Part shown: positions 1 through 6,683 of the stretch, piece by piece | Layout of the letters: every line of letters starts with the position of its first letter | Position numbering within the stretch: the stretch's first letter is position 1 | Assembly (NCBI GenBank): GCA_045652445.1 | Contig: JAZRUJ010000083.1 | Coordinates: 1 to 8,360, forward strand | Source: RGIG995 sp045652445 | Lineage (GTDB): Bacteria > Bacillota > Clostridia > Oscillospirales > UBA644 | DNA: 8,360 nt | Direction of reading: 5' to 3' | Made by a program: the position numbers and the translations under genes | Notes under the pieces: generated by a model | The model's database searches: none | Told to the model about the DNA's origin: nothing | Seen by the model: the letters and a program-made list of their open reading frames with translations, nothing else

Positions 1-77
1 CGATTGGAACGTCTGTGGGAGTGAGAAACCTTGATGCCGAAAGAGACATCCTTGCCACAGTAATCACATTTTGCCAT
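1..77 (-). CDS. rpmB: 50S ribosomal protein L28, 5' part only (runs off the left edge)
   Basis: Only the first 25 codons and two further bases are in the window. The protein begins MAKCDYCGKDVSFGIKVSHS and continues with HRRSN, which matches the start of bacterial L28, a structural protein of the large ribosomal subunit. Cys4 and Cys7 form a CxxC pair as in the zinc-binding (C+) form of L28; the expected second cysteine pair would lie outside the window. The ATG at 77-75 is supported by a strong ribosome binding site, GGAGGT at 90-85 on the minus strand, seven bases upstream. The gene is transcribed away from smc and has its own promoter at 121-149. The identification is firm despite the short length, because this N-terminus is highly conserved in Clostridia. 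Confidence 0.93.
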   Translation of the reverse strand, partial: MAKCDYCGKDVSFGIKVSHSHRRSN

Positions 78-120
78 TCTTTCCACCTCCAAGCGTGTGT
101 TTGTTCATTCAGCACGGACT

Positions 121-149
121 ATTATAACAGAAAAAACGGCGAATTGCAA
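121..149 (-). promoter_or_regulatory. Sigma-A-type promoter for rpmB, extended -10
   Basis: On the minus strand a perfect TATAAT (-10) lies at 126-121, preceded by TGT, which makes an extended -10. A TTGCAA -35 lies at 149-144, with a 17-base spacer. Transcription would start near position 114, giving a leader of roughly 37 bases that carries the GGAGGT ribosome binding site. This is inferred from sequence only, but spacing and consensus match are both very good. Confidence 0.78.
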
Positions 150-200
150 TACACTTAACAAAAAATTCATAAATTTGTCGGAAGCCGCTCGGGAAAAGGC

Positions 201-229
201 TTGAAAAAGACATAAAAATATGTTATTAT
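201..229 (+). promoter_or_regulatory. Sigma-A-type promoter for the smc-leuS operon, extended -10
   Basis: TTGAAA (-35) at 201-206 and TATTAT (-10) at 224-229 are separated by 17 bases, and TGT at 221-223 gives an extended -10. The surrounding sequence to about 250 is very AT-rich. Transcription would start near 236, leaving about 30 untranslated bases before the smc start. A perfect TATAAT at 237-242 is an alternative -10, but it has no -35 at proper spacing. This is the only convincing promoter I see for the rightward genes. Confidence 0.68.
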
Positions 230-252
230 ATTTAAGTATAATTTATTAAAGA

Positions 253-258
253 AGAGGG
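253..258 (+). promoter_or_regulatory. Ribosome binding site that fixes the TTG start of smc
   Basis: AGAGGG lies eight bases before the TTG at 267. There is no in-frame ATG or GTG nearby, so this site is the main argument for choosing the TTG. Another TTG at 262-264 is in a different frame. Confidence 0.65.
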
Positions 259-266
259 AACTTGTC

Positions 267-3200
267 TTGTCGAACGAAATTATTGCCGGAATAATCCCCG
301 AAAACCGCCTGCGTCGCTTGGAATTGCAGGGGTTCAAATCCTTTCCGGACAAAACCGTCATCGAATTCCGAGAAGGGATCACAGCCATCGTCGGTCCCAA
401 CGGAAGCGGAAAAAGTAATATTGCCGACGCTCTGCGTTGGGTTTTGGGAGAAACTTCCACCAAGACCCTGCGGGGAGCAAAAATGGAAGACGTTATTTTT
501 AACGGAACGAAGGAACGCAAGCCTATGGGCTATGCGGAAGTTTCCATCGTTCTGGATAACAACGACCGCATGTTTGACATTGACTATGCGGAAATCGTGG
601 TCACCCGCCGTTTCTATCGGTCGGGAGACAGCGAATATCTGTTAAACCGGGCTCCCGTCCGTTTACGGGATATCCGGGAACTGTTCCGGGATACGGGGCT
701 TGGCCGAGATGGGTATTCGGTCATCGGTCAGGGCATGATTACCGAAATCATCAAAGCAAAACCCGCCGACCGCCGTTTCTTATTTGAAGAAGCCGCCGGA
801 ATTGCCGGTTTGAAATTTAAAAAAGAAGAAAGTGCCAGAAAATTACGTCAGGCGGAAGAAAACCTGGTTCGCGTAGGAGATATCATCACCGAACTTGCCG
901 ACCGCCTTCCCTCCTTGGAACATAAATCCCGCAACGCCCGGAAATACTTGGACTACAGCGGCGAAAAGAAAGACCTGGAACTGTTCGTCTGGCAAAAGCA
1001 GTCGGAAAAATATGCGGAAGACCTTGGGAAAGCCGTAGAAGTCAAAAAGACCTTTGACGACCAATTGGAAGCCTCGGCGGAATATTTCACCCGGGCGGAA
1101 GAAAAAGAAGAAGAACAAAATCGCCAAATTCGTCAAATCAGCGAAAAGATGGACGAAGAACATCGGCTGAAATCCGAAACCGAAGCCGCAGCCGCCGCTG
1201 CCGACGCGGAAATTCTGGTTTTGAAAAACGACCTTGCCCACCTGGAAGAAGAACGGCAACGCCTTCGCAGAGAAGACGAGCAGTCCGACGCCATGAAGGC
1301 TGTATTAAACGAAGAAAAGCAACGAACGCTGAACGCCATCGCTGAGGGAGAAGAAACGGTTCGGGGGCTGCAGGAAAAAATTGCCGCCGTCGCCGCCCGC
1401 AGAGATGATTCCAAAAAGACCGAAGAAGCCTTCGGAACCGAAGCAGGACTGACCGCACAAAAAACGGCCGGATTGGTTTCCGAACTGACCGCATTACGGA
1501 TCTCCAAAGCTTCGGCGGAACAGTCTTTGAACGACGTTCGGGCAAAATTGGACGATATTGCCCTGGACGACAAAGATGGGGAAGAAAAACTGGAATCCTT
1601 GAAGAAAGCCCAAAAAGAGTCCAAAAACCAAGTAGATAAATACACCTCTATCATTCAAGACAACAATAACCGTCTGGAGGGGTATCGCCTCCGATTTGAA
1701 AATCGCAAAAATCAATTGGAGAAAAAAGACGCCGCATTACAGGAATTGCGGATTGCTTTGTCCAAAAAGCAAAGCCGGTTACAATTGCTTTCTGACATGG
1801 AAAAGCACTTCGAAGGCTTTAATTTTGCCGTCCGCACCGTCATGCAGGAATCCCAGCGGGGAATTCTGAAAGGGGAAATGGCAACCGTTGCCTCGGTGAT
1901 TACCGTAGACCCCAAATATGCCGCCGCCGTGGAAATTGCCTTAGGTGCTGCCATTCAAAACGTTATCACCGACGACGAACAATGTGCAAAAGCCGCCATG
2001 CTTATGCTGAAAAATAAAAATGCCGGCAGAGCAACGTTTTTGCCCCGCACCACCGTCAAAGGAAACCGTCTTTCCGTCAAAGGATTGGAATCCGAAGAAG
2101 GCTACGTGGGTCTGGGCTGCGATTTGATTGAATACGATTCTAAATACGATTCGGTCATGGTCTTTTTGCTGGGAAGAACCGCCATTGCGGAAGATATTGA
2201 TTCCGCCCTTGCCATCTCCCGCCGTCACGACCGAACCTTCCGGGTCGTTACCCTGGACGGACAAGTCGTTAACGCCGGGGGGTCTCTGACCGGGGGTAGT
2301 TTGTCGAAAAACACCGGAATACTGACCCGCAGAAATGAAATTGAGACTTTAACCGAAGAAATTACGAAACAGGAAGAAACCCTGAAAGCTGCAGAAGCCG
2401 AACTTCGCTCCATGAAGGAAGAAGTGTCCGGAGCGGAAAACACCATTGCGGAAATTAATGCCCAGTCGGAAGCCGCACAACAGAACCGCATTAAGGCACA
2501 GGCGGAATTTGACAGTTTTGCATCCTATATTGCAAACGTAACCCGCTCCATGGAAGAACGGGCGTTGCAGACGGAAGCTCTGAAGCTGCGGGAAGCAGAA
2601 TTGCTCTCTCAAATGGCAGATTCCGACAAACAAGCAGAAGAATTGACCCTTGCCATTGCCGCCGGAGAATCCTCTGCGAAAGCCGTGGAAGAAAAATTGG
2701 CGGAATTGAAAGAGGAACAAGAAGCCATTGCGGAAGAATTGCACGAAATTCAGTTGGAAATTCTTTCCGAACAGAAGAACATTGAGCAGAACAAGACTTC
2801 CGTGGCATCGTTGAATCAGCGAATTTACGATTGTGGCAGAAGCGGAGACGAAACCCGTCTGCAACAGGAAGAAAACAATCGAAAGACCGAAGAAGCCAAC
2901 GCCGCCATTACCGCCGGGGAAGAAAAGAAAAACGCACTGCTTCAAACCATCGCCTCTCTGGGAGAAAAGATCCGTGCTTTGGCCGAAGAACGAAACAAGG
3001 TAGAAGCAGAACAGACCCGCATGAGGGCGGAACAAAAAGAAATTTACGACACCCGGGAACGGTTGACTCGAGAATCGGAACGGACCCAGGCAAAGATCGA
3101 CCAACTAACCGAAGCGAACAACGCCATTTTGTCCAAGTTCTGGGACGAATACGAACTGACCCTGTCGGAAGTTGTGGCGATGAATTTGGACTTCGATCTG

Positions 3201-3872
3201 CCCACCGCCCGGAAACGTGCGGCAGAACTGAAAGAAATGATCCGTGCCTTGGGGCACGTGGACGTTTCCGCCATCGAAGAATACGCCGCCGTCAAAGAAC
3301 GGCACGACACTTTGGCAGAACAGTTTGAAGATATCAACAAAGCCAAATCCGAACTGGAAACCATGATTGCCGGTCTGGAAGAAGAAATGGCGAAGATCTT
3401 CGAAGAACAATTACATACCATTAACGAAGCCTTTGCCGAAACCTTCAAAGAAATGTTCAACGGCGGGGAGGCAAAACTGCGGTTGGACGAACCGGACAAC
3501 ATTTTGGAATCCGGGGTGGAAATTTACGCCGCACCTCCGGGGAAAATTATTAAAAACCTGGTCTCTCTGTCCGGGGGCGAGCAGGCATTGACCGCCATCG
3601 CGTTGTACTTTGCTATTTTGAAGATCAAACCCTCGCCTTTCTGTCTTTTGGACGAAATCGAAGCGGCGTTGGACGATATCAACGTCGCCCGGTATGCCGC
3701 CTATCTGCACCGGCTATCGGCAAAAACCCAATTCGTTACCATTACCCACCGCCGCGGCACCATGGAAGAAGCAGACAAACTCTACGGCGTTACCATGGTC
3801 AATAAGGGGATTTCCCGCGTCATCGCCATCGACGTGGACGAAGTCAGCCGCATGAATCTGGATAAACAATAA
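267..3872 (+). CDS. smc: Chromosome segregation/condensin ATPase SMC
   Basis: SMC is the ATPase core of the bacterial condensin complex. With the partners ScpA and ScpB (not in this window) it dimerises and extrudes or tethers DNA loops, helping to separate sister chromosomes. At 1201 residues it is of normal family length. In order: an N-terminal head with Walker A GPNGSGKS at 43-50 and the Q-loop glutamine at 155 (VIGQG); a long Glu/Lys/Ala-rich coiled coil from about 170 to 510; the hinge from about 510 to 680, ending in the glycine motif GGSLTGG; a returning coil to about 1040; and a C-terminal head with signature LSGGEQ (1101-1106), Walker B FCLLDE (1125-1130), D-loop ALDD (1134-1137) and switch histidine 1161. 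All catalytic elements are intact. The start is a TTG, and the protein carries about 12 residues before the usual RLRRLELQGFKSF-like beginning. It is first in the rightward operon, 12 bases before ftsY, and rnc is not directly upstream. Confidence 0.97.
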   Translation: MSNEIIAGIIPENRLRRLELQGFKSFPDKTVIEFREGITAIVGPNGSGKSNIADALRWVLGETSTKTLRGAKMEDVIFNGTKERKPMGYAEVSIVLDNNDRMFDIDYAEIVVTRRFYRSGDSEYLLNRAPVRLRDIRELFRDTGLGRDGYSVIGQGMITEIIKAKPADRRFLFEEAAGIAGLKFKKEESARKLRQAEENLVRVGDIITELADRLPSLEHKSRNARKYLDYSGEKKDLELFVWQKQSEKYAEDLGKAVEVKKTFDDQLEASAEYFTRAEEKEEEQNRQIRQISEKMDEEHRLKSETEAAAAAADAEILVLKNDLAHLEEERQRLRREDEQSDAMKAVLNEEKQRTLNAIAEGEETVRGLQEKIAAVAARRDDSKKTEEAFGTEAGLTAQKTAGLVSELTALRISKASAEQSLNDVRAKLDDIALDDKDGEEKLESLKKAQKESKNQVDKYTSIIQDNNNRLEGYRLRFENRKNQLEKKDAALQELRIALSKKQSRLQLLSDMEKHFEGFNFAVRTVMQESQRGILKGEMATVASVITVDPKYAAAVEIALGAAIQNVITDDEQCAKAAMLMLKNKNAGRATFLPRTTVKGNRLSVKGLESEEGYVGLGCDLIEYDSKYDSVMVFLLGRTAIAEDIDSALAISRRHDRTFRVVTLDGQVVNAGGSLTGGSLSKNTGILTRRNEIETLTEEITKQEETLKAAEAELRSMKEEVSGAENTIAEINAQSEAAQQNRIKAQAEFDSFASYIANVTRSMEERALQTEALKLREAELLSQMADSDKQAEELTLAIAAGESSAKAVEEKLAELKEEQEAIAEELHEIQLEILSEQKNIEQNKTSVASLNQRIYDCGRSGDETRLQQEENNRKTEEANAAITAGEEKKNALLQTIASLGEKIRALAEERNKVEAEQTRMRAEQKEIYDTRERLTRESERTQAKIDQLTEANNAILSKFWDEYELTLSEVVAMNLDFDLPTARKRAAELKEMIRALGHVDVSAIEEYAAVKERHDTLAEQFEDINKAKSELETMIAGLEEEMAKIFEEQLHTINEAFAETFKEMFNGGEAKLRLDEPDNILESGVEIYAAPPGKIIKNLVSLSGGEQALTAIALYFAILKIKPSPFCLLDEIEAALDDINVARYAAYLHRLSAKTQFVTITHRRGTMEEADKLYGVTMVNKGISRVIAIDVDEVSRMNLDKQ

Positions 3873-3884
3873 AGGATCAATATT

Positions 3885-4796
3885 ATGGGATTTTTTGAAA
3901 AGATCAGACAAGGGTTAAAACGCACCAAAGATTCCATCGGAGACGGATTAAACGGCATTTTCGCCACCTTCCGCAAGGTGGGCGAAGAACTGTTGGAAGA
4001 ATTGGAAGAATTGCTGATTTTGGCAGACGTGGGATTCGAAACCACCGAAAAGATCATCGATGCTCTGCGGGATCGGGCGAAAAAAGAAAACATTGATTCC
4101 CCGGACCATCTCCGCACCGCCTTGGAAGAAATCCTTACGGAATTTATGGCGGGAGACCACACATTCCACCTGACGACCAAACCTTCGGTTATTTTGGTGG
4201 TTGGGGTCAACGGAGTGGGAAAAACCACAACCATCGGAAAATATGCCAATAAACTGAAAAAAGAAGGTAAATCCGTTCTGATTGCCGCCGCCGACACCTT
4301 CCGAGCTGCCGCCATTGAACAGTTGGAAGTGTGGGCAGACCGTGCCGACGCACAAATCGTCCGCCACGCAGAGGGTTCCGACCCCGCCGCTGTGGTCTAT
4401 GACGGAATCAAAGCCGCCGAAAGCCGGGGGATCGACGTTTTGATCTGCGACACCGCCGGACGGCTTCACAACAAAAAGAACCTGATGGAAGAATTAAGCA
4501 AAATCATGCGGATCATCAACCGGGAACTTCCCCAGGCAGATAAAGAAATCCTGCTGGTTTTGGACGCAACCACCGGCACCAATGCCGTAGAACAGGCGAA
4601 ATATTTTAACGACGTGGTACCCTTGACCGGGATCGTTCTCACCAAATTGGACGGCACGGCAAAGGGGGGCGTCACGTTGGCGGTCAAAGACGTCACCGGA
4701 ATTCCCATCAAATTGGTTTGTGTGGGAGAACAGATCGACGATCTGCAATATTTTGAACCGGAAGCCTTTGCCAAAGCGTTAACCGAAAGTAATTGA
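3885..4796 (+). CDS. ftsY: Signal recognition particle receptor FtsY
   Basis: FtsY is the membrane-associated GTPase that receives the SRP (Ffh plus 4.5S/scRNA) with its ribosome cargo and hands it to the Sec translocon. The 303 residues correspond to the NG core alone, without the long acidic A domain of E. coli FtsY, as is usual in Gram-positives. Residues 1-26 form a probable amphipathic membrane-targeting helix rich in Lys/Arg and Phe. The helical N domain follows to about 95. The G domain shows G1 GVNGVGKTTT (107-116), DTFRAAA (137-143), G3 DTAGR (189-193) and G4 TKLDG (253-257), and the closing GEQIDDLQYF motif is present. The ATG is preceded by AAAGGA overlapping the smc stop codon. 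Ffh has very similar GTPase motifs, but the absence of a methionine-rich M domain excludes it. The smc-ftsY pairing is common in Firmicutes; ylxM-ffh does not follow here. Confidence 0.97.
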   Translation: MGFFEKIRQGLKRTKDSIGDGLNGIFATFRKVGEELLEELEELLILADVGFETTEKIIDALRDRAKKENIDSPDHLRTALEEILTEFMAGDHTFHLTTKPSVILVVGVNGVGKTTTIGKYANKLKKEGKSVLIAAADTFRAAAIEQLEVWADRADAQIVRHAEGSDPAAVVYDGIKAAESRGIDVLICDTAGRLHNKKNLMEELSKIMRIINRELPQADKEILLVLDATTGTNAVEQAKYFNDVVPLTGIVLTKLDGTAKGGVTLAVKDVTGIPIKLVCVGEQIDDLQYFEPEAFAKALTESN

Positions 4797-4815
4797 CAAA
4801 TTTAGGAGATATCTT

Positions 4816-5130
4816 ATGCTGACAAGCAAACAACGTGCCTATCTTCGGGGGCTTGCCAATTCCATGAACGATCTGTTTCAAATCGGAAAAGGCGGCATTA
4901 CCGAAAACGTAATTAAACAAACCGACGAAGCCCTGGAAGCCCGGGAATTGATCAAACTCCGCTGTCTGGAAACGGCGGGAATAACCAGCCGGGAAGCAGC
5001 GGACGTTTTGGCGGAACAATGCCGTGCCAATTCCGTACAGGTCATCGGAAGCAAACTGGTGCTTTACCGTCCCGCCTCCGACCCCAAAAAACGGAAGATC
5101 GAACTTCCCTCGGAGAAAAAGAGAAAATGA
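4816..5130 (+). CDS. yhbY: YhbY-family (CRM domain) ribosome assembly RNA-binding protein
   Basis: This is a 104-residue protein made of a single CRM domain, the fold named after chloroplast RNA splicing and ribosome maturation proteins. In bacteria YhbY (YqeI in Bacillus) associates with pre-50S particles and is thought to help rRNA folding or assembly. The start LTSKQRAYLRGLA, the GKGG loop at 24-27 followed by ITENVIKQ, the ELIKLRCLE strand and the QVIGSKLVLYRP strand are all typical of the family. The C-terminus is a short lysine-rich tail that may add RNA contacts. AGGAG at 4804-4808 sits seven bases before the ATG. The gene follows ftsY by 19 bases and overlaps the next gene by four bases (ATGA), which suggests translational coupling. 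The function is known from homologues; nothing in the sequence shows the specific RNA target. Confidence 0.94.
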   Translation: MLTSKQRAYLRGLANSMNDLFQIGKGGITENVIKQTDEALEARELIKLRCLETAGITSREAADVLAEQCRANSVQVIGSKLVLYRPASDPKKRKIELPSEKKRK

Positions 5131-6326
5131 GCCGTATCGGCGTTTTCGGGGGAACCTTTGCCCCCTTTCACAAAGGTCATGCCCAGGGGTTAAACGCCTT
5201 TTTGCGATTGGCAGACCTGGACCGATGCCTGGTGATCCCTTCAGGGATTCCACCCCATAAAACCAAAACTGCCCTGTTTTCCGACCAACAACGGCTGCAA
5301 ATGACCGCCCTTGCCTGTGAGGCAATCCACGGAGTTACCGTGTCCGATTGGGAATTAAAACAAGAAGGCAGAAGTTACACTTACAAAACATTGTCTTGGC
5401 TGAAAGAACAAAATCCCCACGATCAACTGGTTCTGTTCGTTGGCTCGGATATGTTTTTAACTCTGCAACAATGGTACCGCCCGGAAGAAATTTTTGCCTC
5501 GGCGGAAATTGCCGCCTTTTCCCGGACGGGAGAAGATTTCAAGAAACTGAATGCCCATGCCGAAACCTTAAAAAAGGACTTTCCCCAGGCAAAGATTCGG
5601 GTATACACCGAACCTCCCTTCCCCGTATCTTCCACGGAAATTCGGGAAAAATGGGAACGGGGCGAAGACCTGGAAGACCTTCTTCCCCAACCGGTTTGGA
5701 ACTATTTGAAAGTTTTGCGATACGAACAAATTTTGAAGACTCGCCTTTCCGATCATCGCATGAACCATTCTTTGGGCGTGATGAACATGGCGGTCCGGTT
5801 GGCGGAACTTCACGGTGCCAACGTAAACAAAGCCCGGATCGCGGGACTTTTACACGACATGACCAAAGAGTTTTCCAAAGAAGAACATTTCCGCTTATTT
5901 GAAAAATACTCCTTTCCCCTGGACGAGCATTTAAAGGAAAGCAAAAACCTGTGGCATGGACCCTCCGCCTCTCTGGACGTTACGGAAACCTTTGGCATCA
6001 CCGACCCGGAAATTGCCTCTGCCATTCGCTATCACACCACGGGGAAAGCCAACATGACCTTGCTGGAAGCGATCTTGTATATTGCGGATCTGACCGACGC
6101 GACGCGGAACTACGACGACGTGGATTTTTACCGCACCCTTGCCCGGCAAGACGTGTACAAAGCCTGCCTTGTGGCTCTGCAATGGTGCAAAACCGACCTG
6201 GAACAGCGGGGACTGATTCCCCACCGGGATATGCTCGACGCCATTGCCTGGTTGGAAAAACGCTATCCAAACGTCAACGAAACGAGTGAAAAACAACGAT
6301 TGAATTACTCCACGAAAGGAATTTGA
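5127..6326 (+). CDS. nadD-yqeK: Fused nicotinate-nucleotide adenylyltransferase (NadD) and HD-domain Ap4A hydrolase (YqeK)
   Basis: One 399-residue reading frame joins two enzymes. Residues 1 to about 193 are NadD, which transfers AMP from ATP to nicotinate mononucleotide in NAD synthesis. It has the nucleotidyltransferase motif GGTFAPFHKGH (8-18, with the HxGH histidines 15 and 18), a VGSDMFLTLQQW segment and SSTEIR (168-173). From about 205 to the end it is YqeK, an HD-superfamily hydrolase that splits symmetrical Ap4A into two ADP. Its likely metal-binding residues are His214, His243-Asp244, His277, His303 (RYHTTGK) and Asp321 (YIADL). The linker is very short, and no stop or frame change separates the halves. 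The start at 5127 is chosen because it begins exactly at the NadD core (MSRIGVFGGTF) and overlaps the yhbY stop as ATGA. A weak GGAG lies at 5112-5115; the frame is open upstream to 5019, but that part lies inside yhbY. An Ala replaces the usual Asp after GGTF, a position that is variable in the family. Confidence 0.93.
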   Translation: MSRIGVFGGTFAPFHKGHAQGLNAFLRLADLDRCLVIPSGIPPHKTKTALFSDQQRLQMTALACEAIHGVTVSDWELKQEGRSYTYKTLSWLKEQNPHDQLVLFVGSDMFLTLQQWYRPEEIFASAEIAAFSRTGEDFKKLNAHAETLKKDFPQAKIRVYTEPPFPVSSTEIREKWERGEDLEDLLPQPVWNYLKVLRYEQILKTRLSDHRMNHSLGVMNMAVRLAELHGANVNKARIAGLLHDMTKEFSKEEHFRLFEKYSFPLDEHLKESKNLWHGPSASLDVTETFGITDPEIASAIRYHTTGKANMTLLEAILYIADLTDATRNYDDVDFYRTLARQDVYKACLVALQWCKTDLEQRGLIPHRDMLDAIAWLEKRYPNVNETSEKQRLNYSTKGI

Positions 6327-6327
6327 T

Positions 6328-6678
6328 ATGAACAACACCCTGAAAGCCATCGTAAAAGCTCTGGACGCAAAAAAAGCCGTGGATATCAAAGTCATTAAGA
6401 TTGACGAGATCACGTCTTTATGCGACCATTTCATCATCTGTAACGGGACTTCTACTACCCACGTAAAGACCCTTGCCGACGAGTGCGAAGTTGCCACAGA
6501 CAACTTGGGAATCCCTCTCCGCAAACGGGAAGGCATGGACGCGGGCAGCTGGATTCTTTTGGATTACGGAGATTTTATCGTTCACGTTTATAACAAAGAT
6601 ACCCGAAATTTCTACAATCTGGAAAAGCTGTGGAAAGACGGCATTGAACTTGAAATTAACGATCTGTTGGAGGATTGA
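6328..6678 (+). CDS. rsfS: Ribosomal silencing factor RsfS (Iojap/YbeB family)
   Basis: RsfS binds ribosomal protein L14 on the large subunit and blocks joining of the 30S subunit, lowering translation in starvation or stationary phase. The 116-residue product has normal length and the family's hallmarks: DIKVIKIDEITSLCDHFIICNG, in which the Asp-His-Phe step corresponds to the conserved D(Y/H)F segment; a THVKTLAD helix; REGMDAGSWILLDYGDFIVHVY, matching the usual EG...W.LLDYGD.vVH.f; and the terminal YNLEKLW segment. The ATG follows the nadD-yqeK stop by one base, and GAAAGGA at 6314-6320 acts as ribosome binding site. Its place directly after nadD/yqeK is the standard Firmicutes order. There is no catalytic site to check; the assignment rests on overall family resemblance and context. 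Confidence 0.96.
   Translation: MNNTLKAIVKALDAKKAVDIKVIKIDEITSLCDHFIICNGTSTTHVKTLADECEVATDNLGIPLRKREGMDAGSWILLDYGDFIVHVYNKDTRNFYNLEKLWKDGIELEINDLLED
6669..6673 (+). promoter_or_regulatory. leuS ribosome binding site inside the rsfS coding end
   Basis: GGAGG lies ten bases before the leuS ATG and within the last codons of rsfS. Ribosomes finishing rsfS would pass over it, so the two genes are likely translated in a linked way. Confidence 0.7.
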
Positions 6679-6683
6679 ACAAT

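Noticed and set aside
182..202. Small inverted repeat (AAGCC ... GGCTT) near the smc -35, considered as terminator or operator
   Set aside because: The stem is only five pairs with an 11-base loop and no following T-run on either strand; too weak to call.
237..242. Perfect TATAAT just before smc as the main -10
   Set aside because: No -35 at 16-18 bases and no TGn upstream. Its start site would also fall at the ribosome binding site, so the 201-229 promoter is preferred.
1095..1118. GAA-rich run in smc, considered as a microsatellite
   Set aside because: It is interrupted and encodes a Glu/Lys-rich coiled-coil stretch typical of SMC; no tandem repeat unit is maintained.
2274..2299. Two G-runs, considered as a G-quadruplex
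   Set aside because: Only two runs are present, and they encode the conserved hinge motif GGSLTGG; four runs would be needed.
2349..3104. 251-codon open frame on the minus strand opposite the second smc coiled coil
   Set aside because: Its Phe-rich product is the mirror of the GAA-rich coiled-coil codons (GAA reads TTC). It has no ribosome binding site context or family resemblance.
2831..3328. 165-codon plus-strand frame inside smc, very Arg-rich
   Set aside because: It is a frame-shifted reading of the smc coiled coil; the arginine richness comes from AGA/CGG-type triplets in the shifted frame.
5019..5126. Upstream extension of the nadD-yqeK frame to an earlier ATG
   Set aside because: The 36 extra residues overlap yhbY, show no NadD homology and have no ribosome binding site; the ATGA start at 5127 matches the conserved N-terminus.
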